Of a DNA stretch of 15,469 nucleotides, positions 12,475-15,469 are shown piece after piece. The stretch comes from Acidobacteriaceae bacterium. GTDB lineage: Bacteria > Acidobacteriota > Terriglobia > Terriglobales > Acidobacteriaceae. The stretch covers positions 1-15,469 of the forward strand of contig PMTP01000129.1 of the NCBI GenBank assembly GCA_003167305.1, read 5' to 3'. Position numbers and translations under genes: made by a program. The notes under the pieces are model-generated. The model did not search any database. It had not been told where the DNA came from and saw only the letters and a list, made by a program, of their open reading frames with translations. The number at the start of each line of letters is the position of its first letter. Position 1 is the stretch's first letter.

Positions 12475-14116
12475 ATTTTCTGTTGAGCAGAATCTGGCTG
12501 CTTGGTGAGCGGCTTTCGCCGATGCTGGTGACGTAAACGGCGGGGTGCTCCTGCAACGGGCAGGCATATTCGCAAGCGCCGCAGCCTACGCAGCGGCTGG
12601 GATCGACGCGCGGCTGCTTCAGCGTTTTGGTGTTGCCCGCGGAGTCGATGACCTGCGCCTCCTCGACATAAATGGCTTTGGGCGAGACCGGGCACCACTC
12701 CTCGCAGACGATGCACTCGGTGGCCATCGCCCACGGCAGGCAGCGGCCGCGGTCGTAGAAGGCCGTGCCCAGGCGAATCGGTTGATTTTGCTGCTGCGCG
12801 CCTACGCCGACGACCCAGCCTTTTTCCCTGGGCGTGATCTGCCAGATCGCGCCGGTGGGGCAGACCTCCGAGCAGAGCACGCAACTGGGCTCGCAGTAGC
12901 CGATGCGCGGCACCAGCGTGGGCGACCACAATCCTTCAATCCCGGCCTGATCGAGCGTGGGATGCAGCGCGATGTTGGGGCAGGCCTTCATGCACTCGCC
13001 GCAGCGGATGCAGCGCGAAAGAAACTCAGGTTCGTCGAGCGAACCCGGCGGGCGCAGCAGCCGTTCGTGGCGGCTCTTGCCCAGGCCGGTGTTCGCGCGC
13101 ATCAAGGGAACAATCGCCGCTCCGGCGGCAACGCCGGTGAGCGTGCGGCGCCGGCCCAGGTCAGGCGACGCGACTTCATGTTCGTTGCGGAAGAACTTGA
13201 ATTGCAGGCCGTCGTGCGGGCAACTGCCCACGCAGTTCATGCACATCAGGCACTCGGCCTTGTGCCACGGCGCGCCGCCGATCGGATCGTCGCCGCCCTG
13301 GCAGTGGAGCAGGCAGCGATTGCATTTGTCGCAGGCGGCAGGGTCCTTGTGCAGCCCCAGCAGCGACCAGCGCGAAACCGCACCAAGCAGCGCGCCCAGC
13401 GGGCAGATCGCCCTGCACCACAGCCGCGTCACGCGCAGGCTGGCGGCCAGAATCGCTATAAACAGAATCCCCAGCACAAGCCCTTGCTCGTAGTGCGGCT
13501 GACGGAGATCGAGCACCAGAACTTGCAGAATTGAGTGCAGCGTTCCGCCGGTCGCTTTGATCGCCGCGATGTGGCTGTGTTCGAGCGGGGTGAAGATCGC
13601 GCGCGCGGCGGCGTTGATCGCCGGCAGAAATGACAGCCCGAACGACCGCACCAGCAGGCTGAAGGGATCAAGCCAGCCGATGGCCGCCGAGCCGAAGAGC
13701 GCGGTGATGAGCCCGGCGATCAGCACAACGTACTTGCCGGTTTGCCAGCGCTTGTAGCGGTTGGCCTCGATGCGTTGCTTGCCCCGCTTGGCCTCCGAGG
13801 GCATATTGCCGACAAAGTGTTGCAGTGTGCCCATCGGGCAGATCCAGCCGCAGAAGAAGCGGCCCAGAAAGAGCGTGGGAACAAGGATGACGAGGCACCA
13901 GATGAGGCCGCGATAAAGCGCATGGCCGGCCAGCGCGTTGACCAAAGCCACCAGCGGATCCCACTCGAAGAACAGCCGCACCGGCGGGCGCAGATGAATC
14001 TCAGTTCCGGCGCTGGGAAAAAGGCTCCACGAGGTGAAAAACAGCAACCCGAGAAAGAGCAGCAGGAAAACAATCTGCGAAATCCTGCGCAACATCGGCA
14101 ATTTGGACCGGTTCAA
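12473..14116 (-). CDS. Membrane polyferredoxin resembling a NapH-NapG fusion
   Basis: About 547 residues (numbering below is from a GTG at 14131). Residues 15-260 hold four to five membrane segments with the paired motifs CGWICP (94-99) and CRAICP (239-244) typical of NapH/MauN/CcoG proteins. Two [4Fe-4S] motifs follow: C267, C270, C273, C277 and C294, C297, C300, C304. Next comes GRRRTLTGVAAGAAIVPL (326-343), which looks like an internal Tat motif plus hydrophobic core. Four more clusters follow in the NapG pattern: C374-384, C413-424, the long-spaced C464/C473-C480, and C514-524. NapH has two clusters and NapG four, so a fusion explains the whole. The family role is quinol oxidation and electron transfer to periplasmic enzymes. 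The TTG start at 14116 has GGAGG six bases upstream; GTG 14131 has none. Confidence 0.85.
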   Translation of the reverse strand: MNRSKLPMLRRISQIVFLLLFLGLLFFTSWSLFPSAGTEIHLRPPVRLFFEWDPLVALVNALAGHALYRGLIWCLVILVPTLFLGRFFCGWICPMGTLQHFVGNMPSEAKRGKQRIEANRYKRWQTGKYVVLIAGLITALFGSAAIGWLDPFSLLVRSFGLSFLPAINAAARAIFTPLEHSHIAAIKATGGTLHSILQVLVLDLRQPHYEQGLVLGILFIAILAASLRVTRLWCRAICPLGALLGAVSRWSLLGLHKDPAACDKCNRCLLHCQGGDDPIGGAPWHKAECLMCMNCVGSCPHDGLQFKFFRNEHEVASPDLGRRRTLTGVAAGAAIVPLMRANTGLGKSRHERLLRPPGSLDEPEFLSRCIRCGECMKACPNIALHPTLDQAGIEGLWSPTLVPRIGYCEPSCVLCSEVCPTGAIWQITPREKGWVVGVGAQQQNQPIRLGTAFYDRGRCLPWAMATECIVCEEWCPVSPKAIYVEEAQVIDSAGNTKTLKQPRVDPSRCVGCGACEYACPLQEHPAVYVTSIGESRSPSSQILLNRK

Positions 14117-14122
14117 GAATCG

Positions 14123-14127
14123 CCTCC
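14123..14127 (-). promoter_or_regulatory. Ribosome binding site favouring a TTG start
   Basis: GGAGG on the minus strand lies six bases before a TTG at 14116-14114, inside the longer open frame that would begin with GTG at 14131. The upstream GTG has no Shine-Dalgarno sequence. Confidence 0.45.
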
Positions 14128-14260
14128 ACACGCGCGGACGCTAACCGTACATGATCGATGATTCGCGCTCAGGCTTGGGGCGGACAGTGATCTGCATCAC
14201 CGATTGGCGGGTCCATGGCTGCAAAGACGAGAACCGAGGCATCCGGTCTGAAGGGTGAGT

Positions 14261-15469
14261 TCAGGGGTAGATGCGATGCAAGGTGCGGGCGAAGGGGATG
14301 GTTTCGCGGACGTGGTCGAGGCCGCAGATCCAGGCTACCGCGCGCTCGATGCCCATGCCGAAGCCCGAGTGGGGGACGCTGCCGTAGCGGCGCAGGTCGA
14401 GGTACCACTGGAAGGCTTCCTTGGGCAGGTTATGCTGCTCGATGCGGGAGTTTAATAACTCATAACTCGAAACGCGCTGCGAGCCGCCGATGATTTCGCC
14501 GTAGCCTTCGGGGGCGAGCACATCGACGCAGAGGGCGTAGCGCGAATCGGCGGGGTCGGGCTCCATGTAAAAGGCCTTCACGTTGGCGGGGTAGCGATGG
14601 ACCATCACCGGGCGGTCGTATTGCGAGCTAAGCCAGGTTTCATCCGGGGATCCGAAGTCGTTGCCGTATTCGAAGGGAGCTTCTAGGTGGCCGTCCTTGT
14701 GGGCCTGGTTGAGCATCTCTGCGGCTTCGTCATAGCGCAGGCGGGGGAAGGGCGGGCAGATGGATTCGAGCTTCGTGGGGTCGCGGCCGATGATGGCTAA
14801 CTCCGGGGCGCGATTCTTGAGAACGGATTGGACTATATGAGACAAGAAGTTTTCGGCTAACTCGAGCAGCCCGTCGAGATCCATGAAGGCGACCTCCGGC
14901 TCGATCATCCAGAACTCGGTGAGGTGACGGCGAGTTTTGGATTTCTCCGCGCGGAAGGTAGGGCCGAAGCTATAAACCTTGCCCAGCGCGAGCGCGGTGG
15001 ATTCAATGTATAACTGCCCAGACTGAGTTAGAAAAGCCGGGTCGCCGAAGTAGTCCACCGGAAAGAGAGTTGATGTGCCCTCGCAGGCCGCCGGCGTCAG
15101 GATCGGCGGGTCGGTGCGAATGAAGCCGTTTGTATCGAAGTACTCTGCCGCCGCGCGCATGATTTCGGCCCTGATACGGAGAATCGCGGACTGGCGCGGC
15201 GAGCGCACCCAGAGGTGGCGATGGTCCATCAGGAAGTCGACGCCGTGCTCCTTGAGAGTGATGGGGTAGGGATCGGTTTCCGGCACGCGCTGGACGACCT
15301 GGAGGCCTTCGACATCGAGTTCGTAGCCGCCAGGCGCCCGCTTGTCGGCGCGGACCTTGCCGGTAACGATGACGCTGGACTCCTGCGTCAGGCCCTTGAG
15401 CGCCTCGAAAACTTCAGGCGGCACGCTCTTGATGTGGGCCACGCCCTGGATGGTTCCGGTGCCGTCGCG
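14261..15469 (-). CDS. asnS: Asparaginyl-tRNA synthetase, N-terminus cut by window edge
   Basis: The last 402 residues of a class IIb aminoacyl-tRNA synthetase that charges tRNA-Asn in the cytoplasm. The reading frame runs off the window with RDGTGTIQG at its N-terminal side, as expected in the OB-fold anticodon-binding domain (to about residue 70). Class II motif 2 is [20 protein letters not shown], of the AsnRS rather than AspRS type. Motif 3 is [13 protein letters not shown] near the C-terminus, preceded by SVPHS. QLYIES and [10 protein letters not shown] are other conserved active-site pieces. Bacterial AsnRS is usually 430-470 residues, so roughly 40 residues and the start are missing. 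It is separated by about 145 bases from the polyferredoxin gene, which is too little evidence to call them one operon. Confidence 0.93.
   Translation of the reverse strand, partial: RDGTGTIQGVAHIKSVPPEVFEALKGLTQESSVIVTGKVRADKRAPGGYELDVEGLQVVQRVPETDPYPITLKEHGVDFLMDHRHLWVRSPRQSAILRIRAEIMRAAAEYFDTNGFIRTDPPILTPAACEGTSTLFPVDYFGDPAFLTQSGQLYIESTALALGKVYSFGPTFRAEKSKTRRHLTEFWMIEPEVAFMDLDGLLELAENFLSHIVQSVLKNRAPELAIIGRDPTKLESICPPFPRLRYDEAAEMLNQAHKDGHLEAPFEYGNDFGSPDETWLSSQYDRPVMVHRYPANVKAFYMEPDPADSRYALCVDVLAPEGYGEIIGGSQRVSSYELLNSRIEQHNLPKEAFQWYLDLRRYGSVPHSGFGMGIERAVAWICGLDHVRETIPFARTLHRIYP

Noticed and set aside
12545..13534. Plus-strand open frame of 329 codons opposite the polyferredoxin
   Set aside because: It is the mirror of a gene with six intact [4Fe-4S] motifs, is very Ala/Arg-rich and has no ribosome binding site or family likeness.
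12473..14131. Complete periplasmic nitrate reductase (Nap) operon
   Set aside because: No catalytic NapA, cytochrome NapB or chaperone NapD is encoded in the window; only NapH- and NapG-like domains are seen.
14132..14260. Regulatory RNA or tRNA in the gap before the tRNA synthetase
   Set aside because: No cloverleaf, T-box-like structure or terminator could be recognised; this gap is downstream of asnS, not its leader.

Overview
The window reads as a high-GC bacterial chromosome segment, most likely from an Acidobacteriota genome (Acidobacteriia/Terriglobia-like). This is inferred from the gene set, the many twin-arginine (Tat) signals, and the several families of intergenic hairpin repeats. 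No rRNA, tRNA, CRISPR array, transposase or phage gene is visible. Most genes are on the minus strand.

Left end (1-2080). A small acidic protein with a four-cysteine cluster and a YkgJ-like cysteine-cluster protein run rightward. They are followed by a decayed C-terminal fragment of a sugar nucleotidyltransferase gene and a roughly 51% GC orphan gene. The intact nucleotidyltransferase (2081-2824) lies just beyond. The layout suggests a small insertion or rearrangement at the nucleotidyltransferase 3' end.

Cell-wall sugar pair (2081-4245, minus). An AmgK-like sugar kinase fused to a RapZ C-terminal domain overlaps a MurU-like nucleotidyltransferase by ATGA. This looks like a peptidoglycan amino-sugar salvage pair with a sensor domain built into the kinase.

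Stress/regulatory cluster (4390-6351, minus). An ECF sigma factor, a small two-helix membrane protein and a zinc-free MDR oxidoreductase are closely spaced. A Tat-exported aldo/keto reductase (6576-7661, plus) diverges from them.

Toxin-antitoxin module (7758-8574, minus). A ribbon-helix-helix/DUF433-type antitoxin precedes a DUF5615 PIN-like protein with one base between them.

Redox cluster (8644-14131, minus). In transcription order it holds a membrane polyferredoxin that looks like NapH fused to NapG (six predicted [4Fe-4S] clusters and an internal Tat-like motif), a DUF6599-like lipoprotein, and three Tat-exported DUF362 proteins, two of them tandem duplicates. No terminal reductase is present. 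I read it as an uncharacterised system that passes quinol electrons to the cell envelope; it is the most interesting part of the window.

Right end (14261-15469, minus). Asparaginyl-tRNA synthetase, cut by the window edge at its N-terminus.

Intergenic DNA carries three hairpins with a shared GATTNT loop and covarying inner stems, one A-rich-loop hairpin, and a cluster of TAAA-loop hairpins.
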